A stretch of DNA of 64,000 bases from Chryseobacterium sp. LAM-KRS1 (GCF_013184525.1 NZ_JAAOIZ010000003.1:310001-374000); one strand, 5' to 3'; positions 51,881 to 61,334 are shown, counted from the first letter of the stretch. The notes: generated by a model not told the origin, from the sequence alone. Program-made: numbers and translations.

Positions 51881-54800
51881 ATGTTAAAACAATTTATAGA
51901 AAGACCAGTGCTCTCTACGGTCATCTCCATAATATTACTATTACTGGGAATACTGTCGGTTTTCAATCTTCCGATTACATTATTTCCGGATATCGCGCCT
52001 CCTACCGTTCAGGTAACGGCCTTTTATCCGGGTGCCAATGCGGAAGTGGTAGCACGTTCTGTCGCTGTCCCTATTGAGGAAGCGGTGAACGGGGTTGAAA
52101 ATATGACCTACATGACTTCCAATTCAAGTAATGACGGATCGATGACTTTGAGCGTTTATTTCAAACAGGGCTCAGATCCTGACAACGCTGCGGTAAACGT
52201 TCAGAACAGGGTATCAAAGGCAATGAGCCAGCTTCCTCAGGAAGTGGTTCAGGCCGGAATATCAACTCAGAAAGTACAGAACAGTATGATCATGTTTATG
52301 GGATTATCCAGTGATGATCCGAAACAATATGACGAACTGTTTTTACAAAACTACCTTAAGATCAATGTAATTCCGCAGATACAACGTATTCCGGGAGTTG
52401 CACAGGCACAGGTATTCGGTACACAGGATTATTCCATGCGTATATGGCTGAAACCGGATCGTCTGGCAGCTAATAATTTATCTCCGCAAGAGGTAATGAC
52501 AGCTATTAAAGATCACAACCTTGAAGCTGCTCCGGGACGTCTTGGCCAGGGAAGTAAGGAAACTTACGAATATATTCTTAAATATAAAGGAAAACTGAAC
52601 AAGAATGCGGATTATGAAAACATAGCTATTAAGGCAAATGATGATGGTTCCTTCCTGAGATTAAAAGATGTTGCAAGAGTAGAATTCGGCTCTTATACAT
52701 ATACAGCAACCAACAGGGTGGACGGAAAACCTGTAGCAGGTTTCGCAATTTTGCAGACTGCAGGTTCTAACGCGAATGAGATTCTTACTGAAATTGAAAA
52801 GCAGGTAGACGAGCTTAAAACTACGCTGCCGAAAGGAGTCAATCCAATTATTATGTATAATTCCAAAGACTTCCTGGATGCTTCTATTGATCAGGTGGTG
52901 GAAACATTAGTGATTGCGTTTATCCTTGTATTTATCGTAGTTTATATCTTCCTTCAGGATTTCAGATCTACGTTAATCCCGGCGATTGCGGTTCCGGTAG
53001 CTATTATTGGTACCTTCTTCTTCCTGCAGTTATTCGGATTCAGTATTAACATGCTTACTCTGTTTGCCTTAATTCTTGCGATTGGTATTGTGGTGGATGA
53101 TGCCATTGTGGTGGTAGAAGCAGTCCATTCCAAGATGGAACATACAGGAATGCCTGTGGAAAACGCAACGGTAAACTCGATGAGTGAAATTTCAGGAGCG
53201 ATCATTTCCATTACTTTAGTAATGTGTGCTGTATTTATTCCTGTTGGTTTCATGCAGGGACCTGCTGGGGTCTTCTACAGACAGTTTGCTTTCACTTTGG
53301 TAATTGCGATCCTTATTTCAGCTGTAAATGCATTAACATTAAGTCCTGCTTTATGTGCTCTTTTCTTAAAAGATCCACAGGATGGAGAGCATGGTCATGA
53401 GAAAAAAGGATTTGGTGCAAAATTCTTCAATGCATTCAATACCAGCTTCAATAACATGACTCAAAAATATATCTATAGCCTTAAATTTTTAATTAAAAAT
53501 AAATGGGTAGCTGTAAGTGGATTAGCCGTATTAATTGCAGCAAGTGTTATCTTAATTAAAAAGGCACCGTCAGGATTTATTCCAACAGAAGACCAAGGTT
53601 TTGTTTTATATGCAGTAAACACTCCTCCGGGAAGTTCATTGGACAGAACCCAACGTGCAACAAAACAAATTGATAAAATTGTAAACGGAGAAAAAGCAAC
53701 CAACCACTTATGGGTAGCGGACGGGGTAAACTTTATCAGTAATGCGAATGCTTCTCCTTACTCTGCCGGATTTATCAAATTAAAAGATATTGACAAAAGA
53801 GGTGATGTAAAAGATCCGGATCAGATTGCTGCCGGGTTAACGGGAAAAGTGAGCCAGGTAAAAGATGCCAGCGCATTCTTCTTTAACTTCCCTACAATTC
53901 AAGGTTTCGGTAACGTAAGTGGATTTGAGTTTATGTTACAGGATAAAACCAACGGATCTTTTGAACAGTTGGGAGCTAATACCCAGGCGTTCATTGGTGA
54001 GCTGATGAAACGTAAAGAAATTGCATTTGCCTTCACCACTTATGCTGCAGGAAATCCACAATACACTATAGAAGTGGATGCGGATAAAGCAAACCAGCTG
54101 GGTGTATCTGTTACGGATCTGATGCAGACCATGCAGATTTATTTCGGTAGTAGCTTCGTTTCGGATTTCAACAGATTCGGTAAGTACTACAGAGTAATGG
54201 CACAGGCTGATATTCCTTATCGTACAGACATCAATTCTTTAGAGGGAATTTATGTTAAAAACAAACAGGGAGAAATGGTTCCTACCAAAACATTAGTAAC
54301 CTTGAAAAGGACTTTCGGGCCGGAAACCGTAACAAGAAATAACTTGTTCAATGCGGTAACCATTAACGGAACTCCAAAACCAGGATACAGTACCGGTGAC
54401 GCGATTAAAGCTGTGGAAGAAGTCGCTAAACAGTCTCTTCCGCGTGGATATGGATATGAATGGACAGGTATTACCCGTGAAGAGATCAAAACCAGCGGAC
54501 AAACTGCTTTCATCTTCATGTTGAGTATTTTATTTGTTTACTTCCTATTGGCAGCACAGTATGAAAGCTATATTCTTCCTTTTGCGATTATCCTTACCGT
54601 TCCGACGGGGATATTCGGAGTGTTTGCCTTCACAGGGTTAGCGGGAATAGATAATAATATTTATGTACAGGTGGGACTGATCATGCTCGTGGGATTACTG
54701 GCGAAAAATGCGATTCTTATTGTAGAATTTGCTGTTCAGAGGAGAAAAGCGGGAAAAACATTGATCGAGTCGGCTCTTCAGGCTTCAAGATTACGTTTAA

Positions 54801-55051
54801 GACCTATCTTAATGACCTCATTTGCCTTTATCATTGGTATGCTTCCATTGGTTTGGACACAGGGAGCTTCCGCAAAGGGTAACCACTCTATCGGGATCAG
54901 TACTGTGGGGGGAATGCTAACCGGAGTAATTTTCGGGATCTTCATTATCCCTGTGATGTATGTGATTTTCCAATATCTGCACGAAAAAATGCCAAGCAGA
55001 AAAAAACGCAGACTTCAAAAACAAAATCAGGCTTTAGCGCCAGGTCATTAA
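51881..55051 (+). CDS. RND efflux permease, HAE1 (AcrB/MexB) type
   Basis: Proton-driven drug exporter trimer, 1056 aa, full length. Twelve transmembrane helices with two large periplasmic loops. First TM LKQFIERPVLSTVISIILLLLG; the proton-relay pair is in TM4 GIVVDDAIVVVE and the Lys in TM10 GLLAKNAILIVEFA. Family box LPITLFPDIAPPTVQVTAFYPGA near the start. The adaptor is just upstream and the outer-membrane factor 21 nt downstream. Substrates are unknown; by analogy hydrophobic drugs, dyes or detergents. Probably repressed by the TetR protein. Confidence 0.96.
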   Translation: MLKQFIERPVLSTVISIILLLLGILSVFNLPITLFPDIAPPTVQVTAFYPGANAEVVARSVAVPIEEAVNGVENMTYMTSNSSNDGSMTLSVYFKQGSDPDNAAVNVQNRVSKAMSQLPQEVVQAGISTQKVQNSMIMFMGLSSDDPKQYDELFLQNYLKINVIPQIQRIPGVAQAQVFGTQDYSMRIWLKPDRLAANNLSPQEVMTAIKDHNLEAAPGRLGQGSKETYEYILKYKGKLNKNADYENIAIKANDDGSFLRLKDVARVEFGSYTYTATNRVDGKPVAGFAILQTAGSNANEILTEIEKQVDELKTTLPKGVNPIIMYNSKDFLDASIDQVVETLVIAFILVFIVVYIFLQDFRSTLIPAIAVPVAIIGTFFFLQLFGFSINMLTLFALILAIGIVVDDAIVVVEAVHSKMEHTGMPVENATVNSMSEISGAIISITLVMCAVFIPVGFMQGPAGVFYRQFAFTLVIAILISAVNALTLSPALCALFLKDPQDGEHGHEKKGFGAKFFNAFNTSFNNMTQKYIYSLKFLIKNKWVAVSGLAVLIAASVILIKKAPSGFIPTEDQGFVLYAVNTPPGSSLDRTQRATKQIDKIVNGEKATNHLWVADGVNFISNANASPYSAGFIKLKDIDKRGDVKDPDQIAAGLTGKVSQVKDASAFFFNFPTIQGFGNVSGFEFMLQDKTNGSFEQLGANTQAFIGELMKRKEIAFAFTTYAAGNPQYTIEVDADKANQLGVSVTDLMQTMQIYFGSSFVSDFNRFGKYYRVMAQADIPYRTDINSLEGIYVKNKQGEMVPTKTLVTLKRTFGPETVTRNNLFNAVTINGTPKPGYSTGDAIKAVEEVAKQSLPRGYGYEWTGITREEIKTSGQTAFIFMLSILFVYFLLAAQYESYILPFAIILTVPTGIFGVFAFTGLAGIDNNIYVQVGLIMLVGLLAKNAILIVEFAVQRRKAGKTLIESALQASRLRLRPILMTSFAFIIGMLPLVWTQGASAKGNHSIGISTVGGMLTGVIFGIFIIPVMYVIFQYLHEKMPSRKKRRLQKQNQALAPGH

Positions 55052-55072
55052 GGTCCACTTAAAAGAAAAACA

Positions 55073-56485
55073 ATGAAATTAATAAAGAATATTTTTCTAA
55101 CTTTTATATTGGCTGTAATAGCGGTTTCGTGTGTGACTAAGGTCGCTTACACGGAACCGGACTTACAGCTTCCGGAAGACTTTCGCTTTACGGCAACGGC
55201 TGATACAGCCAGTGTAGCGAATTTACAATGGAAAGATTTTTTTAAAGATCCTATTTTACAGGGATTAATAGAAAAAGGAATTGCAAATAACCTTGATCTG
55301 CAAATTGCTTTAAAACAAGTTGCATCATCACAGGAAAAATTATTACAGGCTAAATACCTTCAATATCCGGATATAGGTTTTGCTGTCTCAGGACAGATTT
55401 CAAGGCCATCAAAAAACAGCATGAACGGGCAAAGTCTTAATCTTTTTATAGGAAAAAATCATGTAGAGGATTATAACGCAGCATTCAACCTTTCATGGGA
55501 AGCGGATATCTGGGGTAAAATAAAAAATCAGCAGGAAGTTTCAAGAATGCAGTATCTGCAAACTTATGAAGCGACCAAAGCAATCCAGACCCAGGTTGTT
55601 GCAGCTATTGCTCAGGGGTATTATAACCTGCTTATGCTGGATAAGCAACTGACTATTGCACAATCTAACCTGGAACTAAGCACCAATACATTATCAATCA
55701 CTGAAAAAATGTGGGAAAGTGGAGACACTACGTCTCTTGGAGTTCAGCAGGCTACCGCTCAGAAGCAGTCTACAGAGCTTTTAATTTCCCAATTGCAGCA
55801 AAATATTGCAATCCAGGAAAATGCATTGAGCATATTGATAGGTGAAGCTCCCAATAAAGTCAACAGAGGGATCGAAATGTCTGATACATCTTTGTCTCAG
55901 GATCTTTCCACAGGACTTCCGGCAAAAATGGTAAGCCGTCGCCCTGATGTACGCCAGCAGGAATTGGTATTACTGGAGTCCAACGCTATGGTAGGAATTG
56001 CACAAGCTAACATGTATCCTTCATTAAAGATTACAGCAAACGGCGGAATCAATTCTTTTAAATTTGACAATTGGTTTCAGATTCCGGCTTCATTATTCGG
56101 ATCCGTTTTGGGAGGAATTACACAGCCGATCTTTCAAAAAAGACAGTTGAAAACCGATCTTGCGGTTGCTAAAATTCAGAGGGAGAAAAATGTACTGGCA
56201 TTCCGTCAGTCTGTTTTAAATGCAATGGGAGAAGTTTCCGATGCGTTGGTTTCCAATGAAAATTTAAAAGTTCAGGAACAAAAAGCAACTGAGCAGGTAA
56301 CTACGTTAAAGGATGGTATTAAAAGTGCTCAAATGCTTTATAAAGGAGGTTTAGCTAATTATCTTGAAGTGATTACGGCGCAAGCCAACTCTCTTCAGGC
56401 AGAATTAAACCTGGCATCTGTAAAAAGACAAAGATTAAGCAGTATTGTTGATCTGTACAGAGCCTTAGGTGGAGGATGGAAGTAG
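55073..56485 (+). CDS. Outer-membrane efflux factor (OprM/NodT type) lipoprotein
   Basis: Outer-membrane channel of the tripartite pump, 470 aa. Lipobox VSC near residue 20. Two OEP repeats: WKDFFKDPILQGLIEKGIANNLDLQIALKQV, then long coiled coils with SWEADIWGKIKNQ (typical NodT Trp motif), VSRRPDVRQQELVLLESNAMVGIAQANMYPSLKITANGG and KGGLANYLEVITAQANSLQAELNLASV. Last gene of the operon; terminator at 56510. Confidence 0.95.
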   Translation: MKLIKNIFLTFILAVIAVSCVTKVAYTEPDLQLPEDFRFTATADTASVANLQWKDFFKDPILQGLIEKGIANNLDLQIALKQVASSQEKLLQAKYLQYPDIGFAVSGQISRPSKNSMNGQSLNLFIGKNHVEDYNAAFNLSWEADIWGKIKNQQEVSRMQYLQTYEATKAIQTQVVAAIAQGYYNLLMLDKQLTIAQSNLELSTNTLSITEKMWESGDTTSLGVQQATAQKQSTELLISQLQQNIAIQENALSILIGEAPNKVNRGIEMSDTSLSQDLSTGLPAKMVSRRPDVRQQELVLLESNAMVGIAQANMYPSLKITANGGINSFKFDNWFQIPASLFGSVLGGITQPIFQKRQLKTDLAVAKIQREKNVLAFRQSVLNAMGEVSDALVSNENLKVQEQKATEQVTTLKDGIKSAQMLYKGGLANYLEVITAQANSLQAELNLASVKRQRLSSIVDLYRALGGGWK

Positions 56486-56509
56486 TCAATTAAATTTAAT
56501 ATTGTTGAT

Positions 56510-56541
56510 AGTGCGGTCTTTAGGGATCGCACTTTTTTTTT
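56510..56541 (+). terminator. Terminator of the RND operon
   Basis: AGTGCG and CGCACT stem extended by GTC/GAT pairing, followed by nine T. Confidence 0.8.
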
Positions 56542-56673
56542 AATCTTTAAGCGAAAAAAGATTCTGTAGGTATGGTTTTCTAAAGAAAATCAAAGAGATG
56601 TTTCTTAATCGTAAAGCATAGTTAAACTAAATTTACTTTTTAAGTTTAACAAGTAACTAAAGACTAAAAAGAA

Positions 56674-57588
56674 TTATTGTAAAGCTTTCCGATTAATATA
56701 TTCAACCAGGTTATTGAAATCATTTTGTGAATACCCTACCTGCAAATAATGAATATCATCCGCTTTTCGATACCAGGTCAATTGGCGTTTCGCATATCTC
56801 CGGCTATTTTTCTTAATTTCTTCAACAGCAAAATCAAGACTCCAGGTTCCTTCAAAATATGTAAACAATTCTGCATAACCGACCGTATTCAAAGCAGTAA
56901 GATGTTTAAATTCTTCAAGCCCTTTAGCTTCATCCAGCAAACCTTTCTCCATCATGATATCCACTCTCCTGTTGATTCTTTGATATAATTCTTCCCTGGG
57001 AGCTTCAATTCCCACCCTGATTACATTAAAATCACGGGAATCCTGAGAAACAGATATCAGTTCCGAATACTTTCTGCCAGTTTGCCAGATGATATCAATG
57101 GCTCTTAAGAGTCTTCTATGATTATGAATATCAACAACTGAATAATATTCCGGATCAAGTTCTTTTAAAATTTCCTGTAGTTTTTCAATGCCTTCCGTCT
57201 CAAAAATATCCTGTAATTTTTGTTGATTTTCTGTATTAGCCTCAGGAAGGTCGTTCAGTCCTTCGATGACCGCTTTTTCATACATCATGCTTCCTCCGAC
57301 AAGGATCACGGTATTGTATTTCTTAAAAAGTTCGTTTAGTTTTTGTAAGGCGTCTTCTTCATATTGCCCGATAGAGTAATATTCTTTGACCGAAAGATTT
57401 CCAATAAAATGATGAGGAGCTTCCGCAAGTTCCTCTGCTGATGGAGAGGCTGTACCTATTTTCATTTCCGCGAAAAACTGGCGTGAGTCACAGGAAATGA
57501 TTTCCGTATTGAAATGCTTAGCCAGATCAATTGCCAGTCTTGTTTTTCCAATTCCGGTGGGTCCCACTACTGAAATCAAATTTTTCAT
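56674..57588 (-). CDS. miaA: MiaA, tRNA dimethylallyltransferase
   Basis: Adds dimethylallyl to A37 of tRNAs reading UNN codons. 304 aa, typical length. P-loop GPTGIGKTRLAIDLA at 9-23, then DSRQFFAEMKIGTASPSAEE, GGSMMYEKAVIEGL, HNHRRLLRAIDI, GIEAPREELYQRINRRVDIMMEKGL and the C-terminal KKNSRRYAKRQLTWYRK. No domain missing. It is divergent from yicC. Confidence 0.96.
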   Translation of the reverse strand: MKNLISVVGPTGIGKTRLAIDLAKHFNTEIISCDSRQFFAEMKIGTASPSAEELAEAPHHFIGNLSVKEYYSIGQYEEDALQKLNELFKKYNTVILVGGSMMYEKAVIEGLNDLPEANTENQQKLQDIFETEGIEKLQEILKELDPEYYSVVDIHNHRRLLRAIDIIWQTGRKYSELISVSQDSRDFNVIRVGIEAPREELYQRINRRVDIMMEKGLLDEAKGLEEFKHLTALNTVGYAELFTYFEGTWSLDFAVEEIKKNSRRYAKRQLTWYRKADDIHYLQVGYSQNDFNNLVEYINRKALQ

Positions 57589-57655
57589 CAGTTCACTTTC
57601 ATTTTTTATCGTCAGATGGAATCTTTATAGATTTCACAGTGCTAATTTAAATGTT

Positions 57656-57663
57656 TATCTTTG
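57656..57663 (+). promoter_or_regulatory. -7 box TATCTTTG of yicC
   Basis: Exact TAnnTTTG 17 nt before the ATG at 57681. Confidence 0.6.
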
Positions 57664-57680
57664 TACGACAATAAAAAACT

Positions 57681-58538
57681 ATGATTTTATCAATGACTGG
57701 CTTCGGTAGAGCCGAAGATGTTTTTGAAGGAAAAAAAATATGCGTAGATATTAAATCACTGAACAGCAAGAGCTTTGATTTAAATATCAAAATACCGTTG
57801 CGCTATAAAGAAAAAGAATTCGAAATCAGAAAAATCCTTAACGACAGAATTATCCGCGGAAAAGTAGATTGCTACATCTCTGTGGAAAATCTTGAAGAAA
57901 CCAACGATGTAAAGATTAATAAAAATCTTATTGACTCTTACATCAATGAACTTCGTGCTATCGCCTCAGACGGACCGGATTTCGAATATCTTAAAATGGC
58001 AGTAAGACTTCCTGATGCCATCACGTCCAGACCCGACGAACTAACAGAAGGTGAATGGGAAAATTTAGCTGCTATTGTCAACAGTTCAATTGACAGATTT
58101 GAAGAATTCAGAAAAGCAGAAGGAAAAACCTTACACCTTGAACTTGAAAAGAATATTCAGAATATCGACAAATATTTATCTGAAGTTGTTCCTTACGAAG
58201 AAGTAAGAATCAACAGTGTAAAGGAGCGTTATCAAAAGTCCCTGAAAGAGTTTGAAAATGTAGATGAAACACGTTTCTATCAGGAAATGGCATATTTCAC
58301 GGAAAAACTTGATATTTCTGAGGAAAAGGTGAGACTTTCCCAACATTTAAAATATTACAAAGAGGTAATGGATAATGAAGATTTCAATGGGAAGAAATTA
58401 GGTTTCATTTCTCAGGAGATCGGAAGGGAAATCAATACATTAGGTTCAAAAGCCAACCATGCTGAAATTCAGAAGCTGGTGGTGATGATGAAGGATGACC
58501 TGGAGAAGATTAAAGAACAAACGTTAAATGTATTATAA
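57681..58538 (+). CDS. yicC: YicC family endoribonuclease
   Basis: 285 aa. N-terminal YicC domain (SMTGFGRAE, IKSLNSKSFDLNIKIPLRYKEKEFEIRK, GKVDCYISVE) and C-terminal DUF1732 domain (YKEVMDNEDFNGKKLGFISQEIGREINTLGSKANHAEIQKLVV). The E. coli member is an RNase acting on small RNAs; the same is probable here. Upstream of gmk with a 69-nt gap that holds an inverted repeat. Confidence 0.93.
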   Translation: MILSMTGFGRAEDVFEGKKICVDIKSLNSKSFDLNIKIPLRYKEKEFEIRKILNDRIIRGKVDCYISVENLEETNDVKINKNLIDSYINELRAIASDGPDFEYLKMAVRLPDAITSRPDELTEGEWENLAAIVNSSIDRFEEFRKAEGKTLHLELEKNIQNIDKYLSEVVPYEEVRINSVKERYQKSLKEFENVDETRFYQEMAYFTEKLDISEEKVRLSQHLKYYKEVMDNEDFNGKKLGFISQEIGREINTLGSKANHAEIQKLVVMMKDDLEKIKEQTLNVL

Positions 58539-58541
58539 AAT

Positions 58542-58602
58542 AGTTGACAATTGATAGTTAACAGTTGAAAGTAACCTATTAACTATCAACCAGCAACTGA
58601 CA
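58542..58602. repeat. Inverted-repeat spacer between yicC and gmk
   Basis: TTGATAGTTAA (58551-58561) and TTAACTATCAA (58579-58589) are an 11-bp perfect inverted repeat around an 17-nt loop, flanked by looser AGTTGAC/CAACTGAC pairing. Short motif TTGAYAGTT recurs. Confidence 0.65.
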
Positions 58603-58607
58603 ACTAT

Positions 58608-59171
58608 ATGGAAAAAGTGATCATATTTTCAGCACCTTCCGGGAGCGGGAAAACAACATTAGTAAAACATTCATTATCCGTATTTCCGGAGCTTAAATTC
58701 TCCATCTCCTGTACAACAAGACAGCCGAGAGGAGGTGAAGTACATGCTGTAGATTATCATTTTCTGACACCTGATGAATTCAGACAGAAAATCAGTGAAG
58801 AAGCTTTTGTAGAATATGAAGAAGTATATACAGACAAATATTATGGTACTTTAAAATCTGAAGTAGAAAACATCTGGAAGCAAGGTAAAGTAGTTATTTT
58901 TGATGTCGATGTTAAAGGAGGGATTTCCTTAAAAAAATATTTTGGAGAAAAAGCATTATCTATATTTATTGAACCTCCTTCCATTGAAGAATTGGAACGA
59001 AGATTGATCTCGAGAGATACAGATGATGCAGAAACCATTAAAACCCGTGTAGAAAAGGCGGAAGAGGAAATGACCTACGCCGGAGAATTTGATAAAATTG
59101 TCATCAATACGGATCTGGATCAAGCAAAAAAAGAAATAGAAAGTTTAATAAAAAGTTTTATCAGCAACTAA
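58608..59171 (+). CDS. gmk: Gmk, guanylate kinase
   Basis: GMP + ATP to GDP + ADP. 187 aa. P-loop IIFSAPSGSGKTTLVKH, GMP-binding region ISCTTRQPRGGEVHAVDYHFLT and EYEEVYTDKYYGT, VIFDVDVKGG, and lid RLISRDTDDAETIKTRVEKAEEEM. Usual partner of yicC; probably the same transcript. Confidence 0.97.
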   Translation: MEKVIIFSAPSGSGKTTLVKHSLSVFPELKFSISCTTRQPRGGEVHAVDYHFLTPDEFRQKISEEAFVEYEEVYTDKYYGTLKSEVENIWKQGKVVIFDVDVKGGISLKKYFGEKALSIFIEPPSIEELERRLISRDTDDAETIKTRVEKAEEEMTYAGEFDKIVINTDLDQAKKEIESLIKSFISN

Positions 59172-59270
59172 TCGCTGGAAGATCAAAGTAAGAAATGAGC
59201 ACTAATGCCCAAAATCACACTTCTGATTTCTAACCTCTAGCTTCTGGTAATTAAAAAAATTGAGGTTGAT

Positions 59271-60290
59271 ATGAGTACCGAAACATTAGAAAAAGCTAAA
59301 TCTGCAATTCCTGTAAGGGGATTTTTAGATATTAAAGATATAGCGATTCCTCAGGGAGAAGAGCTGGTGAAAGCTATTCTTAAGCTTAAAGAAGAGAAAA
59401 ATGCGGTTATCTTAGCGCATTATTACCAACCGGGAGAAATTCAGGATATCGCAGATTTCCTGGGAGACTCTTTGCAGCTGGCAAGACAGGCTAAAGAAAC
59501 CAATGCAGATATGATTGTATTCTGCGGTGTCCATTTTATGGCAGAGGCAGCTAAGATCCTTAACCCTACAAAAAAAGTTGTTCTTCCTGATACAATGGCC
59601 GGATGTTCATTGGCTGACGGGTGTAGTGGTGAAGGATTGAGAAAAATGCGCGAACAGCATCCAAATGCTTTGATCGCAACTTACATCAACTGTAATGCAG
59701 AAACGAAAGCAGAAAGTGATATTATTGTAACCAGTTCCAATGCGGAAACGGTGATCGAGGCCTTACCTAAGGACCGACCTATCATCTTTGCACCAGATAA
59801 AAATCTTGGAAGATATCTTTCTAAAAAAACAGGCCGCGATATGATCCTTTGGGATGGAAGTTGTATAGTTCACGAAGCCTTTTCAATGGAAAGAATTGCT
59901 CAGCAATTGGCTGATAATCCGGATGCAAAACTAATTGCACATCCTGAAAGTGAAGAAGCTGTTTTAAAATTAGCCCACTTTATAGGTTCTACTTCTGCGT
60001 TATTAAACTATGTAGAAAAAGACGACTGCCAGAAATTCATTATTGCTACAGAAGAAGGTATTCTGCACGAAATGAAAAAACGTGCTCCTCATAAGGAACT
60101 GATTCCGGCATTGGTTTTCGATGAAAGCTGCAACTGTTCAGAATGTTTCTATATGAAACGAAACACTATGGAAAAGCTCTATTTGTGTATGAAATATGAA
60201 CTTCCGGAAATTCTTATTGACGAAGAACTTCGTTTGAAAGCCTTAAAGCCAATCGAAGCCATGCTTGATCTTTCAAAAAGCATCAAATAA
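59271..60290 (+). CDS. nadA: NadA, quinolinate synthase
   Basis: Condenses iminoaspartate and DHAP to quinolinate, a [4Fe-4S] enzyme in NAD synthesis. 339 aa. AHYYQPGEIQDIADFLGDSLQLAR, GVHFMAEAAKIL, PDTMAGCSLADGC (cluster Cys), TYINCNAETKAESDIIVTSSNA, and the C-terminal CNCSECFYMKRNTMEKLYLC with further cluster Cys. No nadB or nadC lies beside it. It follows gmk by 99 bp, which hold a repeat-like tract; terminator at 60294. Confidence 0.95.
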   Translation: MSTETLEKAKSAIPVRGFLDIKDIAIPQGEELVKAILKLKEEKNAVILAHYYQPGEIQDIADFLGDSLQLARQAKETNADMIVFCGVHFMAEAAKILNPTKKVVLPDTMAGCSLADGCSGEGLRKMREQHPNALIATYINCNAETKAESDIIVTSSNAETVIEALPKDRPIIFAPDKNLGRYLSKKTGRDMILWDGSCIVHEAFSMERIAQQLADNPDAKLIAHPESEEAVLKLAHFIGSTSALLNYVEKDDCQKFIIATEEGILHEMKKRAPHKELIPALVFDESCNCSECFYMKRNTMEKLYLCMKYELPEILIDEELRLKALKPIEAMLDLSKSIK

Positions 60291-60293
60291 ATA

Positions 60294-60324
60294 AAAAGCA
60301 CTGTTATCACAGTGCTTTTTTTGA
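60294..60324. terminator. Terminator between nadA and the peptide cluster
   Basis: AAAAGCACTG (60294-60303) and CAGTGCTTTT (60310-60319), T-run after and A-run before; can serve nadA and the minus-strand peptide operon. Confidence 0.85.
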
Positions 60325-60362
60325 TTTATTTTTATTCGAAACAAAAAGTGTTTACCTCTGGA

Positions 60363-60527
60363 TTAACATTGGGGAAGTTCTATTAATCTCGCTTTACAGC
60401 ATTCCGGCATTGCATTGAATACAGCACATGATTCCGGATCCGGACCAAACGGACCGGGAGGACAAACGTGATTACAATTCCCATTGCCATTAATTGCTTT
60501 TAAATGTTCTCTGTTTAAATTTTTCAT
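60363..60527 (-). CDS. Cys-rich GG-leader peptide 1
   Basis: 54 aa from ATG 60527. Leader MKNLNREHLKAINGNG is followed by a six-Cys core: CNHVC, then PPGPFGP, then SC, AMPECCK and a final C. The leader resembles the class II bacteriocin double-glycine leader of the Chryseobacterium bacteriocin-like family (MKNLxKLxREELKxVxGG), though GG is changed to NG-NG. If the GG site is used, the core would be about 38 aa with up to three disulfides. Last gene of a three-peptide unit (61-nt gap or less to the previous) ending at the terminator at 60294. No exporter lies nearby. Confidence 0.72.
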   Translation of the reverse strand: MKNLNREHLKAINGNGNCNHVCPPGPFGPDPESCAVFNAMPECCKARLIELPQC

Positions 60528-60580
60528 GTCTGATCTATTTTTACATATAATATTCAATTAAGAATTACATCAGACATTTA

Positions 60581-60775
60581 CTAATTACTAGTCAGGTCAA
60601 AACAATCAGCACTTACCAGTACTCTGGTTTTACAACATTCCGGGAGCGCCTTAAAAGCGTCACAAGAGTATGGGAATCCAGGTCCGTAAGGTCCCGGAGG
60701 ACAGTTTTCATTGCATGTATCGCCACCAATGACAGACTTTAAGTCCTTTCTGTTGATTCTTTTTAGATTTTTCAT
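60581..60775 (-). CDS. Cys-rich GG-leader peptide 2
   Basis: 64 aa from ATG 60775 (ATG 60781 adds two residues). Leader MKNLKRINRKDLKSVIGG, core with six Cys: CNENC, PPGPYGPGFPYSC, ALPECCK, C near the end, plus a short tail FDLTSN. The core shares the segment CPPGPYGPGFPxSC with peptide 3, and the DNA of the two genes is also close over about 35 bp, so they are a recent duplication. 25 nt after peptide 3. Confidence 0.75.
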   Translation of the reverse strand: MKNLKRINRKDLKSVIGGDTCNENCPPGPYGPGFPYSCDAFKALPECCKTRVLVSADCFDLTSN

Positions 60776-60800
60776 AGCCATTTTTTTTGATTAGTGAAAA

Positions 60801-60986
60801 TTAGTCCGGTGCACACTCGTAGCTTAACAAAACTTTAGGTTTACAACATGCTGGCAAAGCATCATAGTCCGCACATGATCTGGGGAATCCAGGCCCGTAA
60901 GGTCCCGGAGGACAAGCATAGTTACAAGTTGCTCCTCCATTAACTGATCTTAATTTTTCTCGTTTTAATTTGATTAGATTTTTCAT
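60801..60986 (-). CDS. Cys-rich GG-leader peptide 3
   Basis: 61 aa. Leader MKNLIKLKREKLRSVNGG, core CNYAC, PPGPYGPGFPRSC, ALPACCK, and a final C in SYECAPD. Six Cys in the same spacing as peptide 2. A terminator at 61063 separates it from peptides 4 and 5, so it starts a second transcription unit; no promoter box was recognised in the 112-bp gap. Confidence 0.75.
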   Translation of the reverse strand: MKNLIKLKREKLRSVNGGATCNYACPPGPYGPGFPRSCADYDALPACCKPKVLLSYECAPD

Positions 60987-61062
60987 ATAATTCTATTAAG
61001 TTTGAATTATAAATATAGCAAATACATTTGAATTCCAGAGAATTAAACCTATCAAAACATAA

Positions 61063-61093
61063 AAAAGGTTACTCATCTTTGAATAACCTTTTC
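61063..61093 (-). terminator. Terminator of the peptide 5-4 unit
   Basis: AAAAGGTTA-c-TC pairs with GA-a-TAACCTTTT; A-run before becomes T-run on the minus strand. Confidence 0.7.
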
Positions 61094-61098
61094 TTACG

Positions 61099-61293
61099 CT
61101 ACATTGTAATTGGCCCGGCACACGCAGGACTCAGAAACGCCTCATTCTTACAACACTGTGATAACAATTGATAGGCAGCACAGGAATGGGCCGCTCCTGA
61201 CCCCGGTGGGCCGTAAGTATTTCCTGCCGGACAGCCACCAGGGCAAGATCCTCCGTTAATCATTTTTAATTTTACTCGTGATAATTTTTTCAT
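61099..61293 (-). CDS. Cys-rich GG-leader peptide 4
   Basis: 64 aa from ATG 61293 (an upstream in-frame TTG at 61311 is less likely). Leader MKKLSRVKLKMINGG, core SCPGGC, PAGNTYGPPGSGAAHSC, LSQCCK, and a final C in SPACAGPITM. Same six-Cys plan as peptides 1-3 with an 8-residue longer Gly/Pro loop. It follows peptide 5 by 41 nt. Confidence 0.72.
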   Translation of the reverse strand: MKKLSRVKLKMINGGSCPGGCPAGNTYGPPGSGAAHSCAAYQLLSQCCKNEAFLSPACAGPITM

Positions 61294-61334
61294 AATGAAT
61301 ATTTTAATCAATTTAAATTCTAAAAGTCAGTTCA

